This document shows, piece by piece, positions 55,011-63,533 of a stretch of 64,000 nt of DNA. Origin of the DNA: Culturomica massiliensis (lineage in GTDB: Bacteria; Bacteroidota; Bacteroidia; Bacteroidales; Marinifilaceae); the NCBI RefSeq assembly GCF_900091655.1, contig NZ_LT594621.1, positions 2,748,532 to 2,812,531 on the forward strand, in the 5' to 3' direction. The translations under genes and the position numbers were made by a program. Each line of letters opens with the position of its first letter. Position 1 is the stretch's first letter. Under the pieces are notes generated by a model, which made no database searches, was not told the origin of the DNA, and saw nothing but the letters and a program-made list of their open reading frames with translations.

Positions 55011-55351
55011 CTGATAATGTCACAGGCAGTACGACTAATGTGGAAGTCAGCCAAGCAATGACCGGTATTGCAGGAAATAAAGGATTGAATTTTGTTACAA
55101 CCGGACATATTAGGGCAAAAGAACCCGGAATGACAGAATTACTAAAAAAACAACTTTTACATGAATATACAATCCGGGAATTAAATCATAGTCATCCACG
55201 GGGAAAAACTCCAAGTGGTAATTATAAGCCAAAACCAAAAGGAGATTTAGGCTTTAAAGAGAGTATAAACAACTATTTGAAATCAAAAGGCATGGCAATC
55301 CCCTCTTACAATATATATCACGTACCTACAAAAAAGAAAATACCTTTTTAA
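55004..55351 (+). pseudogene. Orphan C-terminal toxin fragment, JAB-like
   Basis: The open frame begins inside repeat copy 4 and reads NATDNVTGSTTNVEVSQAMTG, a toxin linker without any start of its own (the nearest is GTG55040). The last 70 residues (ELNHSHPRGKTPSGNYK ... GDLGFKES) carry the H-x-H-P and S/D pattern of the JAB/JAMM-like toxin domain found at the ends of Rhs proteins. The core and signal parts are missing, so it cannot be secreted as it stands. It looks like a displaced toxin end, joined by the repeat. The following gene may be its immunity partner. Confidence 0.6.
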
Positions 55352-55362
55352 TACAAACATTT

Positions 55363-55977
55363 ATGAAACATTTAAATTTATATCTGGCCTTTTTTTTCAT
55401 AAATTTTATTTTTATAGCTCAATCACAGAGCTTAATTGTACCGAAACAACATTTTTCATATACTATTAATGAGTTGATAATTAAAGATAGTTCTTTTTTA
55501 TCAACATTCGACTCTTTAGTATTTGAGAAAAAATGCCCCAAAATTAAAGATATGACATATAGTTATTTCATAATGAAAATTGAAAAAAAGAATGACGAAT
55601 GTATTTATGAAATAGGCATGGAAGCTGATGAGAAACCATATATTGATGAAAATGCAATGGGGTATTTTGTTTTAAATAATTACTATTTCTTTGTTTATGG
55701 TTGTAATCCCAATAATATTTTCACGATAACTCCAAAAAAGAAACAATTTAATTATAAAATAGACGAAGAATTACCTTATATTGAAGAGTTCCCATATTGT
55801 ATCTGCATCAATAGATGTTATATTATTTTCAGATTGTTGTCGTGCAAATTCAATGTTATCAACTATTGTAAGACCTTTCATCAAAAGTTCATCATTTCCT
55901 TCTGCATTTTTATAATAAAATTCAAAAGTTTTATTTTGCTTATCAGTATTTTTACCCCAAGAAACTTTTGTTTTTGA
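55363..55977 (+). CDS. Secreted protein, probable immunity, 3' end replaced
   Basis: Signal peptide MKHLNLYLAFFFINFIFIAQS and a sensible secreted domain continue to about residue 145 (DEELPYIEEFPYCICINR). After that the frame runs antisense through the minus-strand gene at 55771-56142 and becomes low-complexity (CIFIIKFKSFILLISIFTPRN). Most likely the real gene was cut near 55790 and joined to foreign DNA. It follows the JAB-like fragment by 11 nt, where an immunity gene is expected. No family was recognised. Confidence 0.5.
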   Translation: MKHLNLYLAFFFINFIFIAQSQSLIVPKQHFSYTINELIIKDSSFLSTFDSLVFEKKCPKIKDMTYSYFIMKIEKKNDECIYEIGMEADEKPYIDENAMGYFVLNNYYFFVYGCNPNNIFTITPKKKQFNYKIDEELPYIEEFPYCICINRCYIIFRLLSCKFNVINYCKTFHQKFIISFCIFIIKFKSFILLISIFTPRNFCF

Positions 55978-56142
55978 AACAATATCCTGATGCATATCCG
56001 CTATTTTTTTTACAAATACATCTTGAATATTCTTCAGAAATTCAACAATAAAATTATTTTGATCTAAAAAAAGACAAACAACAGTCAATGTTACCAAAAC
56101 TCCAAAAAAAGTTTGGCTATCACCTAAAAAAGTAGCACACAT
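55771..56142 (-). CDS. Small membrane protein of a two-gene pair
   Basis: This 123-residue protein has one hydrophobic helix (TFFGVLVTLTVVCLFLDQ, about 11-28) and a helical soluble tail (FIVEFLKNIQDVFVKKIADMHQDIVSKTKV...). It begins 7 nt after the stop of the 200-residue gene and is surely co-transcribed with it. A soluble sensor-like protein with a small single-helix membrane partner is a common plan for two-gene defence systems, but the families here are not recognised. Its 3' end overlaps the antisense tail of the immunity frame. Confidence 0.5.
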   Translation of the reverse strand: MCATFLGDSQTFFGVLVTLTVVCLFLDQNNFIVEFLKNIQDVFVKKIADMHQDIVSKTKVSWGKNTDKQNKTFEFYYKNAEGNDELLMKGLTIVDNIEFARQQSENNITSIDADTIWELFNIR

Positions 56143-56149
56143 TACAAAA

Positions 56150-56752
56150 TCAGGAATATAAAATACGCGACCCGGTTACTAATTGGTCAAAACGTTCTAA
56201 TAAAACATTTGCTTTCTCCACATTATTAAAACAACAAATTGCAGTCCTTTCAGTAGGATCACTTTCTCGCCTATACATTTTCTTATCTCCTACAAAAAAA
56301 TGATAAGCATCTTTATAAATGGCATCTGGATTTGCTAAACGGATTTTAACTTGCTTACCAAGATACGCTTTCAATATATCCCAGATAGGCTCATTTTTCA
56401 AATCAGGTTCATTCTTCTCCAAAACAACTTCAAAATATCCCCCTTTTTCTAAAAAAGTCTTCAAACTCTCCCGCAAATCTTGTAAAGGGTCAAATTTAGC
56501 TTCACCTACATTAACCTTCTCCTTTATACAATCGTCAATAATTTTCTTAAAATCATCTCTAAATATAGCAAATCTACCACAATACATGCTAACTTCTTTT
56601 GAATGATCCAAAATAACCCCCATAACCATAGCGGCATGAATAGGACTATCATTCAAAATAGGGTCAGAGCTATTATCTGCAATAGCTTTTCTCAATTTTT
56701 TCAGATAATTATTATAAGTATCTAAACTATATTTTTCTTGAATATCAGACAT
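56150..56752 (-). CDS. Soluble partner of the two-gene pair
   Basis: This 200-residue protein has no signal peptide or membrane segment. The N-terminus is helical; a middle segment is MYCGRFAIFRDDFKKIIDDC. The C-terminal half reads YFEVVLEKNEPDL, KIRLANPD and HFFVGDKKMYRRESDPTERTAICCFNN, an alpha/beta pattern recalling phospholipase-D/HKD-like domains but without the HxK motif. AT-rich island gene with its partner 7 nt downstream. No family was recognised; a defence or toxin-related function is a guess from context. Confidence 0.5.
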   Translation of the reverse strand: MSDIQEKYSLDTYNNYLKKLRKAIADNSSDPILNDSPIHAAMVMGVILDHSKEVSMYCGRFAIFRDDFKKIIDDCIKEKVNVGEAKFDPLQDLRESLKTFLEKGGYFEVVLEKNEPDLKNEPIWDILKAYLGKQVKIRLANPDAIYKDAYHFFVGDKKMYRRESDPTERTAICCFNNVEKANVLLERFDQLVTGSRILYS

Positions 56753-57700
56753 AAACTAAATGATTTAAAGAACTGCAAAAGTAATAAATAAATCTAAAAC
56801 AAACAGAACATAAAGTTTTTTATTTATAAACGAAAATCTCTCAAATATGTTTTGAATATTAAGTCACTTTAAAAATATAGACAATTTTCTTTTTTTGCAA
56901 GATTTGTTTGTAAAACTTCATTATTTGTTTTTCATGTTAAAAACGAACACATTAAAAACAAATAACTTACATTTATATATTCCTATCATCATTCCCTACA
57001 AACAGACATTTTTTTCAATCTTCTTTTAGCTACTAAGAAAAAAATAATAAACTTTTATTCATTTTAAGCTAAAAGTAAGTTCATTCCTTTTTGTCTCAAA
57101 TCTGGAAAGACTACAATTGGTAAAGGTAATATTTCCCGATATTCTCTATTGCGAATATTTAAAACGATTGCGGAAAGATTATTTTTAACAAAATATAGAT
57201 AAAGTACAAAAGATACTGATCTAAGATTATCCAAAATCTTCACATAAAAACACAATAATCAAAACCACCACCATAGCCAAACAAATCTCATGGATAACCT
57301 GAAGGCAAAGGGAAGTTTCCTAGTGTTTCGGGAGCTATATATTAAATTTCCAGCTTTCCACCTCTCTTTTCAGAATACTATATATATTGATATCCGCATA
57401 CTTACCATCTGCCAACAACTCGCCTTCGCGTTCGGTATCTTTCAGAGTAAAAACCAGGCGCTGAGGAATAACATTACTCACCTAATTGCCCACGGCACAG
57501 CAGATGTGAATACGGTTCATTCCCCACCCACTAACTGCCTACTCAGACAGATGGCTCACACAACGGGGTATCACCTCCACTTTCCATCCGAGGCAGGAGA
57601 CACTCTTCTAAATCTCCGGCCTTTTCATTTCCAGATTATTTGGGTTAACATTCACAAGTTACAACAAATTTTAATACAACTCAACCCTTTCATATTTGAA
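56753..57700. other. AT-rich intergenic region with decayed sequence
   Basis: 56753-57060 is nearly featureless AT-rich DNA. A 63-codon minus-strand frame (57064-57255) and the minus strand of 57290-57660 contain short coding-like patches (PQRLVFTLKDTEREGELLADGK) broken by stops in every frame. I read this as the remains of an older gene or mobile element of unknown type, not as a functional gene. Confidence 0.4.
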
Positions 57701-57703
57701 ACA

Positions 57704-57728
57704 CACGGGGACGAGGTAAAGTGTTATT
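57704..57728 (+). repeat. GGGGACGGGG repeat, copy 5
   Basis: CACGGGGACGAGG followed by TAAAGTGTTATT, the most diverged copy. It holds the stop codon of the minus-strand gene at 57724-58298, just as copy 1 does for the phosphoesterase gene. Confidence 0.8.
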
Positions 57729-58298
57729 TATAAATACCTAGATTTTTAGGATCTTCTCGCTTCGTATGACCGTTATATTCATCATTTATTTCTATTTTAC
57801 CGGACGAATATGTCCTTAAATCACTTACATCTCCGGTGTTTTCAGGCTTATCAGGAGTTTTATTAATTGACCAATGTCCGGGTGCAATTGAGATTCCTGT
57901 GTCATGCCCATAATAACCTGCCAAATCCGTGACGGGACCATGTGCAACGTCAGAACTATTATCTATTTCAAATTTTACATCATAGTGCCATGATGTTCGG
58001 GAAGCAGAAAATCCAGGTTCAAATGTTGAAAATCCGTCATCTCCTATGGCATTATCCGGTATGCCATCAGTAATTACTTTCGGTTTGAAAACATAAGGTT
58101 GCTTTTTTTACTTATATCTGCAAGATTTCCTTTTTGTGCCTTAAAATAGCGTTTAGCCGTAAGTAATTGAATTATTTTTCTTTGGCTTATTGCTACCGAA
58201 CGATTATCATTCAATCGGACAGTATTTTTTATTTTTTTATCTGTTTTTCTATTTCGGATTATTGGTCCATTTTCCAAATTTGCAGGTATATATTCCAT
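57724..58298 (-). pseudogene. Frameshifted gene with injection-system-cargo-like N-terminus
   Basis: The minus-strand frame from ATG58298 reads MEYIPANLENGPIIRNRKTD and then NTVRLNDNRSVAISQRKIIQLL. The latter resembles the L-x-DNRP-x-A-x-QRKL segment at the start of proteins loaded into contractile injection particles (eCIS). It stops after about 74 codons. A second frame carries on without a stop from a run of seven A (T7 at 58103-58109) to 57724: PYVFKPKVITDGIPDNAIGD ... HGPVTDLAGYYGHDTGIS. One extra A in the run would join both frames. So this is a recently broken gene, a sequencing error, or programmed slippage. The C-terminal domain is unknown. No eCIS structural genes are in the window. 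Confidence 0.5.
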
Positions 58299-58640
58299 TA
58301 AATAACTTACTATTGATACGGAAAAATAAACTTTAAAAAACATTTCAGTAATATTAAATGCCCAAATACCGATATATGTTTTCTAAAAGTGAAAATAGTC
58401 TTGTGAGATATGTCTCCCAATAGTTTTTAATGTACAATAAGAAGCAACCTTTTCAATCTAAAATTACCACCCCAAAAGAAATTTAAACTTTATATAACAT
58501 AAAATCCCTTTTTACCGTTTTTGCACCAACAAACAAAATCTCTCCGCATTTGAAAATCCGCATTTGTCTCCCCGGGAAATAGGTATTAATACACCTGTAA
58601 GGAAAGTGGAATCGGAGTAATTTTACAAAAAACAGAATCT

Positions 58641-59186
58641 ATGGAAACAAACAAAACATTGGCGGAAGATTTCGGGGGTGAACGGGTGGTGAGCAACGGA
58701 TACGGAGGGTTTATGGAAGGGCTGTTGCAACTGGTGGAGGGCAAAGAGATAGGCGCCCCCCTGGGAGAACAGATTAAAGCATATGCCCTGGGATTTGTGG
58801 AGGAACACGACCTGGGCGGGTTTAACCGGTTTTCGGACGAAACGTATGTGAGGGACTATATCGGCAGGGATGCCGGAACAGGATGGGAAGCCATTGTGAT
58901 GTGCTGGAAAAAGGGCAACCGGACAGCCATTCACAGCCACCCGCAGTTTGCCGGATACACGTTTGCCGACGGCGAGTTTTTGGTGGAAATATTCGAACCT
59001 CGCGGAACAGGCGCCCACCCCGTACAACAACTCCATATCACCGGACAATCGGGGCTCTACGCCATCGGCGAAGCCGGGAAATTTACCAACCACATCCACC
59101 GTATTACCTGCCTGAGCAAAACCGCCCACAGCCTGCATATCTATTCGGACGATGCACTGAAAGGGCTGAAATATGAAGAGGTGTAG
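58641..59186 (+). CDS. Cysteine dioxygenase-like cupin
   Basis: The 181 residues have the cupin iron triad of thiol dioxygenases: H98 and H100 in AIHSHPQFAGYTF and H151 or H153 in NHIHRITC. Family members oxidise cysteine to cysteine sulfinate using ferrous iron. The HPQFAGY stretch after the histidines is typical. It stands alone in core-like DNA and converges on the TlpA gene. Confidence 0.8.
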   Translation: METNKTLAEDFGGERVVSNGYGGFMEGLLQLVEGKEIGAPLGEQIKAYALGFVEEHDLGGFNRFSDETYVRDYIGRDAGTGWEAIVMCWKKGNRTAIHSHPQFAGYTFADGEFLVEIFEPRGTGAHPVQQLHITGQSGLYAIGEAGKFTNHIHRITCLSKTAHSLHIYSDDALKGLKYEEV

Positions 59187-59210
59187 TTTGCCGGCATTCA
59201 GAAGATTTTA

Positions 59211-59290
59211 GATTTATGATTTACGATTGTTGATTATACCCGCCATCCCTCCCTGCAAAAAAGAGGAAGCGTAAATCAGCAATCGTAAAT
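59211..59290. repeat. Inverted copy of the AATCGTAAATC repeat
   Basis: ATTTACGATTG (59219-59229) and CAATCGTAAAT (59280-59290) are exact inverted copies, separated by 50 nt, between two convergent genes. The words match the tract at 9281-9451. They can form a long hairpin and may serve as a bidirectional terminator. Confidence 0.6.
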
Positions 59291-59292
59291 TA

Positions 59293-60579
59293 TCACAGCC
59301 GTTCGGTTTTCGGCTGTTCCGGTTTAAATATCCTGTCCAGAATCATTTTGAGGATTTCGCCCCGGAGGATATCGCCCTTATAGAGAATACGCCCCCCGGG
59401 AGAGATCAGGAAAAGGGAAGGATAGCCGTTGATGTTGTACAGCCGGCCGGGTTTCGTCTGCTGGTCGCGTTCGGCGACGACAGGCCACGGCAGGGGAACG
59501 GTGCGGCTGAAAGCGGCAATATCGGCAGCATTGTCGGCGGCTATGCCCAGAATTTCAAATCCCTGTGCTTTGTAGCGCTCGTAAAGAGCGGGATAGACAT
59601 TCCGGATTTCATCGCGGCAAGGGCCGCAGGTGGTTGCCCAGAAATCAAGCAAGACATATTTACCCTTGAAATCCCCGGGGAAACGAAGGATGCGCCCATC
59701 AGTGGCCGTAACGGTGAAAGGAATAGGCGGGAAACCGACCTGAGTGCCGGCCATCGACGCCGTATCCTTTACGCGGGACAAACGAAGGTAGCGGCCGTCG
59801 TCGCCGACGCTGTCGGCTTTGTAATAGGCATCGCCCAGTTTCAGATATTCATTGGGCGCACATTTAAGCAGGGTGTCGGACGACTCACATTCGATCGATG
59901 TGCGTTGTTCCCCGTATTGCAGGCCGGAAGGGATCATCCGGCAAATATAGTTTTTCCCCTCCAGAGAGAAGGTTGTTTCTGTTTTTTCCCGGTATTGTAC
60001 GTACAAAAAAGCTTCATCACCGGACAGCCGCTTGGGAAGGATCCAGGACGAATCGGTTACAGGGCGGTTGCCGTCGAATCGCTCGAAGACAACTTTTACC
60101 GGGGAAGTGGCAGCGGAGAGGGGTTGCACCCGGTCGTCGGTAAAGTCGAAGTTCCCATTACCGTCGGCCACAACATATTCCAAACCGTCCTCACCTTCTC
60201 CCGTCAACAGGGCGAAATAGCCTTTGCGTTCGACAGGGGAACAAGAATTGGTATCCCTTCCCCATCCCCTGAAATATTCCATACAGAGTTCCTGGCTGAC
60301 CCGCCCGGCCTTATACGCCTGGAACAGGAGCTGCGGAAAGTCGATATCGTTATAATACAATTGCGAATTTTTCCAACCGGGAATACGTGTTACGGTTTCA
60401 GGATGAATACTGGGAAAGGGATTTTTTTCTTCTGAAAGGAATCCGCTGGCCGAACGCGGACGCGAAACCGTGTCCTGCGATTTTGTAAGCGTCAGACGGA
60501 TGACATCCGTATCCGCCTGCTGCCTCCCTGTGCAACCTGCCAGGCAAGCGAAGATAAACAGTATAATGCAATTTTTCAT
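59293..60579 (-). CDS. TlpA-family thioredoxin-like lipoprotein
   Basis: Lipobox LAGC (Cys16) and an N-terminal region of about 285 residues without known domain. A C-terminal thioredoxin fold (about 288-420) has C318-G-P-C321 in FWATTCGPCRDEI and cis-Pro in NGYPSLFL. Members sit in the periplasm and reduce disulfides; in Bacteroidales many have a long N-terminal domain of unknown ligand. It converges on the cysteine dioxygenase-like gene and is co-directional with the small regulator upstream (34 nt). Confidence 0.82.
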   Translation of the reverse strand: MKNCIILFIFACLAGCTGRQQADTDVIRLTLTKSQDTVSRPRSASGFLSEEKNPFPSIHPETVTRIPGWKNSQLYYNDIDFPQLLFQAYKAGRVSQELCMEYFRGWGRDTNSCSPVERKGYFALLTGEGEDGLEYVVADGNGNFDFTDDRVQPLSAATSPVKVVFERFDGNRPVTDSSWILPKRLSGDEAFLYVQYREKTETTFSLEGKNYICRMIPSGLQYGEQRTSIECESSDTLLKCAPNEYLKLGDAYYKADSVGDDGRYLRLSRVKDTASMAGTQVGFPPIPFTVTATDGRILRFPGDFKGKYVLLDFWATTCGPCRDEIRNVYPALYERYKAQGFEILGIAADNAADIAAFSRTVPLPWPVVAERDQQTKPGRLYNINGYPSLFLISPGGRILYKGDILRGEILKMILDRIFKPEQPKTERL

Positions 60580-60613
60580 ATTATGATTTATATAATGTTT
60601 TACACAACCCGTA

Positions 60614-61117
60614 CTATGCCCAGAAAATATTATGCACCCAATTTAACACAACGCAAACGCAATCAGATATATTGTGATAAAAATCACTTACAAAACCAGG
60701 CTGGATTGAATTTAATACAGTTACCAGCAAATATATTAAAATACATGTTACCGACATGACAAGCACTATTTCAGGCGAAGCCGCTCCTCCGAGTTTTTTA
60801 CGAACTCTATACTGCTTGACATAAGTCGAATTGATACTTTTGTGCCTGCAAATAACATTAATTTCGTGAGCCTTAAATCCATAACACATCAAGCAGTAAA
60901 CCTCCAGCTCTTCAGGGTTAAGTTTGTCGATATTTTTATTGTCCGGTTCCAATGTATCAGGATCAATAATACGAAGCCGTTTCAGTTCATCAATATGAAC
61001 AAGATCCGTGAACTTCTTGTAGAAAAGTTCCTTATTGCCTGAATATCTATAAGACAAACCTACTAATCTCCGAATAATATCCAGAAACTCTTTTTTGATG
61101 GGTTGATTTTTATGCAT
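60614..61117 (-). CDS. HTH protein with C-terminal membrane helix
   Basis: This 167-residue protein has a LuxR/sigma-4-like helix-turn-helix (LNPEELEVYCLMCYGFKAHEINVICRH... INSTYVKQYRVRKKLG, about 66-110), then one hydrophobic helix (IVLVMSVTCILIYLLVTVL) and a short tail. The DNA-binding part thus sits at the membrane, like truncated DUF6377-type regulators. TACCTTTG on the minus strand (61137-61144) could be its -7 element. It is divergent from toxin module 2 (61337) and next to the TlpA gene, so it could regulate either. Confidence 0.6.
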   Translation of the reverse strand: MHKNQPIKKEFLDIIRRLVGLSYRYSGNKELFYKKFTDLVHIDELKRLRIIDPDTLEPDNKNIDKLNPEELEVYCLMCYGFKAHEINVICRHKSINSTYVKQYRVRKKLGGAASPEIVLVMSVTCILIYLLVTVLNSIQPGFVSDFYHNISDCVCVVLNWVHNIFWA

Positions 61118-61281
61118 AACAATTGTTCTTGTATATCAAAGGTATAACTATTTTTCCTAAAAATATATTCTACGGCTCATTTCTCGCTCGATATTTTGCT
61201 CTGTATTTTAATTGTAAGATTTATTATTTTTATATTACTGATTCACAATACATAACACATATCTTTGTAAGATTTATTTTC

Positions 61282-61312
61282 TTTGATTTTCACTTTATCG
61301 CTATTAACTTTG
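61282..61312 (+). promoter_or_regulatory. Promoter of toxin module 2
   Basis: TTTG (61282-61285), 19 nt, TAACTTTG (61305-61312): exact match to the Bacteroidetes consensus. The start codon is 24 nt downstream. Confidence 0.7.
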
Positions 61313-61336
61313 TATAAAACACAAAACACTAATACA

Positions 61337-62434
61337 ATGAATGTTGTCAAGAAAATTATACTGTCTATTGTACTCTGTTCATTCGGGGTGGGCGTATCAG
61401 CACAAGTTCAACGTGAAAAAGTCAGTACAGACTTAAACTTCAACAATGCTTATCACGAATTTGCCGATATGCTTGAAGGTAAAAAGCCTTTGTCAATCAA
61501 ACGAGCCGTATTCTTAACAGAATGGGCTTACCTTGACGGTAAACCAGATTATGAAACCTACTGCAGGCAAATAGATTCAGCAGCCGAAGCAATTAATCAA
61601 TTCATCTCTGCAAACCACCTCGACCAAATTCCAACAGGTAAAAACGTCGCATTGTTCGAATATTTTGCCCGACCATATCCGATGAACAGGAACAAACCAT
61701 TTACATACGATTTTAACGATATCAGTGCAACAGAGGATTTAAATAACTACTTTGTAACTAAAGTTATGCGCACTCACTCCGGACAGTGCCGTTCATTGCC
61801 AACTTATTACAAAATCCTTGCAGAAGCCATCGGCGCAGAGGCATATCTCACTCTTGCTCCGCAACACTTGTTTGTACGACACCAACACGAAACTGATCCT
61901 AATCAGTGGCGAAACGTCGAGCTAACAACCCAATCCTTATCCCGCGAGGTGTTTTATATTGAACATTTCGGAATTACCGACGAGATGATTCGCAATAAAG
62001 TCTATATGAATCCACTGTCGGATAAGGAGACTGTTGCTCTTCTACTGACCGATTTAACATTGAGCTATCAGCGAAAATATAATGACTACGACAGCTTTGT
62101 TTCTCTGACTATTGAAAAGGCTCTGGAATATTTCCCTCAGAATATCAGTGCGCTTATCAATATGTGTAATGCCATCAATATAAAGCTGATAAATTATCTC
62201 AAGTCGAACGGCAAGGTTATGGACGCCTATGCTAAATCAATAGACAATCAGTGGTATGAGTACAACGACCGACTCCAGAAGCTTGGCTATAAGGATATGA
62301 GTGACTCTACCTATCGCGAACTATTAAATGGTAGCATACAGGCAATGAAACAGCAGGGAATGAGTGAACAGAAAATTGAGAAAACAACAAACAAACTTCT
62401 TGAAGCAGATAAAAAGACAAACCTAAAACCTTAA
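61337..62434 (+). CDS. Transglutaminase-like secreted protein, toxin module 2
   Basis: The 365 residues start MNVVKKIILSIVLCSFGVGVSAQ, a cleavable signal peptide (the paralogue at 51371 is a lipoprotein instead). C151 in THSGQCRSLPTYYKILAEAIG, H177 in APQHLFVRH and E195 in WRNVELT reproduce the Cys-His-acid order of the paralogue. ATG61337 follows the promoter and starts the signal; ATG61283 would lie in the promoter and is rejected. Five nt separate it from the mini-Rhs gene. The conserved pairing with a Rhs-core toxin in two places argues that it acts on or with that toxin. Confidence 0.68.
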   Translation: MNVVKKIILSIVLCSFGVGVSAQVQREKVSTDLNFNNAYHEFADMLEGKKPLSIKRAVFLTEWAYLDGKPDYETYCRQIDSAAEAINQFISANHLDQIPTGKNVALFEYFARPYPMNRNKPFTYDFNDISATEDLNNYFVTKVMRTHSGQCRSLPTYYKILAEAIGAEAYLTLAPQHLFVRHQHETDPNQWRNVELTTQSLSREVFYIEHFGITDEMIRNKVYMNPLSDKETVALLLTDLTLSYQRKYNDYDSFVSLTIEKALEYFPQNISALINMCNAINIKLINYLKSNGKVMDAYAKSIDNQWYEYNDRLQKLGYKDMSDSTYRELLNGSIQAMKQQGMSEQKIEKTTNKLLEADKKTNLKP

Positions 62435-62439
62435 AAGTT

Positions 62440-63531
62440 ATGAAAATGATTACACTTTCAGTACTAATTGTTGTAACAATATGCGTCAGCACTATTTCTT
62501 TCGCTCAAAATTTTGAGCATAAGAATCCTTATGCTATCTTTGGTAAGACATATGTACTTGGAGAAAAGGGGGAAAATGGCAAATCCGCTACGAGTAAAGT
62601 TACCGATGCTGTGTTTGTGATTGAGAATACGGCCGCGGACTCGCCTATAGCAAGATTGGAGCACAATACCCGAACAGGTATTGTTATGTTCTTTGATAGG
62701 GCAGGCAAAGTGATTGGTGAAAAACAGCTTACCGATGCCGAAAGAGCATGGTTGACTCCAGATCCTAAAGCAGAAAAGTATTACCCGTTCTCGCCGTATG
62801 CCTATTGTCTGAATAATCCATTAAGGTTTATTGACCCTTATGGAGAAGATGTATATATGTTATTTTATACTACTGATGATAAAATGTTCAGAGCTGCTGC
62901 AGAAACCAGAATGCAAGAGATACAATCCAACAAAAATTTTAATACAAAAACAGACAAGGTTATAATGATAGGGGTCAGTGACATCGGTCTGATTGGAGAT
63001 ATGGTCAATTGGGCTGTAAGCAGTTATAGTGATCAATACGGTAAAACGGCAGAAGCAGGAATTTGGTCACATGCAGGCTGGGATGGTCCTATCGGAGATG
63101 TGACTAGTTCCGGCGAATATGGTATGGGAGGTCAGATGTCACTTGAAGGATGGAGCAACATTAACTTTAACTGGAAAAATAGCGATGCAAATATGGGCTT
63201 TTATGGTTGTAATACAGGTAATGATACTTATGGAGGGAAATATATTGGTTCTTTCGCACGGAATATATCTAATTTAGATAATTTTAATGGCGTGAACGTC
63301 TGGGGACAACAGACATCGTCTTATCCATCCAACAATCCTTTCTATAGAAGCACAAATATGGCCAGAACATTAGGGTATGGCTATGGTATCGGAAATACAT
63401 ATATGGTTGGGGGAAATCCAGGACAAGGAGTACAATCTCATTGGTTTTTACCCGGCTCATATCCACCCGCCAATCCAATGAATGTATATCAAAATGGACG
63501 CAAGATCAGGAGTGCTTTTCAAAATAGATAG
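62440..63531 (+). CDS. Mini-Rhs toxin with caspase-like (clan CD) end
   Basis: The 363 residues begin with a signal peptide (VVTICVSTISFAQ). The N-terminal part matches toxin 1 (HKNPYAIFG, TGIVMFFDRAGK). The core reads AWLTPDPKAEKYYPFSPYAYCLNNPLRFIDPYG (split here: core at about 103-135). The C-terminal domain differs from toxin 1: H211 in GIWSHAG and C257 in MGFYGCNTG match the His-Gly and Gly-Cys motifs of clan CD cysteine peptidases, a type seen at the ends of Rhs proteins. The assignment is an inference from two motifs. The immunity candidate starts 2 nt after the stop. Confidence 0.65.
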   Translation: MKMITLSVLIVVTICVSTISFAQNFEHKNPYAIFGKTYVLGEKGENGKSATSKVTDAVFVIENTAADSPIARLEHNTRTGIVMFFDRAGKVIGEKQLTDAERAWLTPDPKAEKYYPFSPYAYCLNNPLRFIDPYGEDVYMLFYTTDDKMFRAAAETRMQEIQSNKNFNTKTDKVIMIGVSDIGLIGDMVNWAVSSYSDQYGKTAEAGIWSHAGWDGPIGDVTSSGEYGMGGQMSLEGWSNINFNWKNSDANMGFYGCNTGNDTYGGKYIGSFARNISNLDNFNGVNVWGQQTSSYPSNNPFYRSTNMARTLGYGYGIGNTYMVGGNPGQGVQSHWFLPGSYPPANPMNVYQNGRKIRSAFQNR

Positions 63532-63533
63532 AC

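Noticed and set aside
57290..57733. 147-codon plus-strand open frame
   Set aside because: The composition is not protein-like and the opposite strand carries coding-like patches. It ends in repeat copy 5. I treat it as chance.
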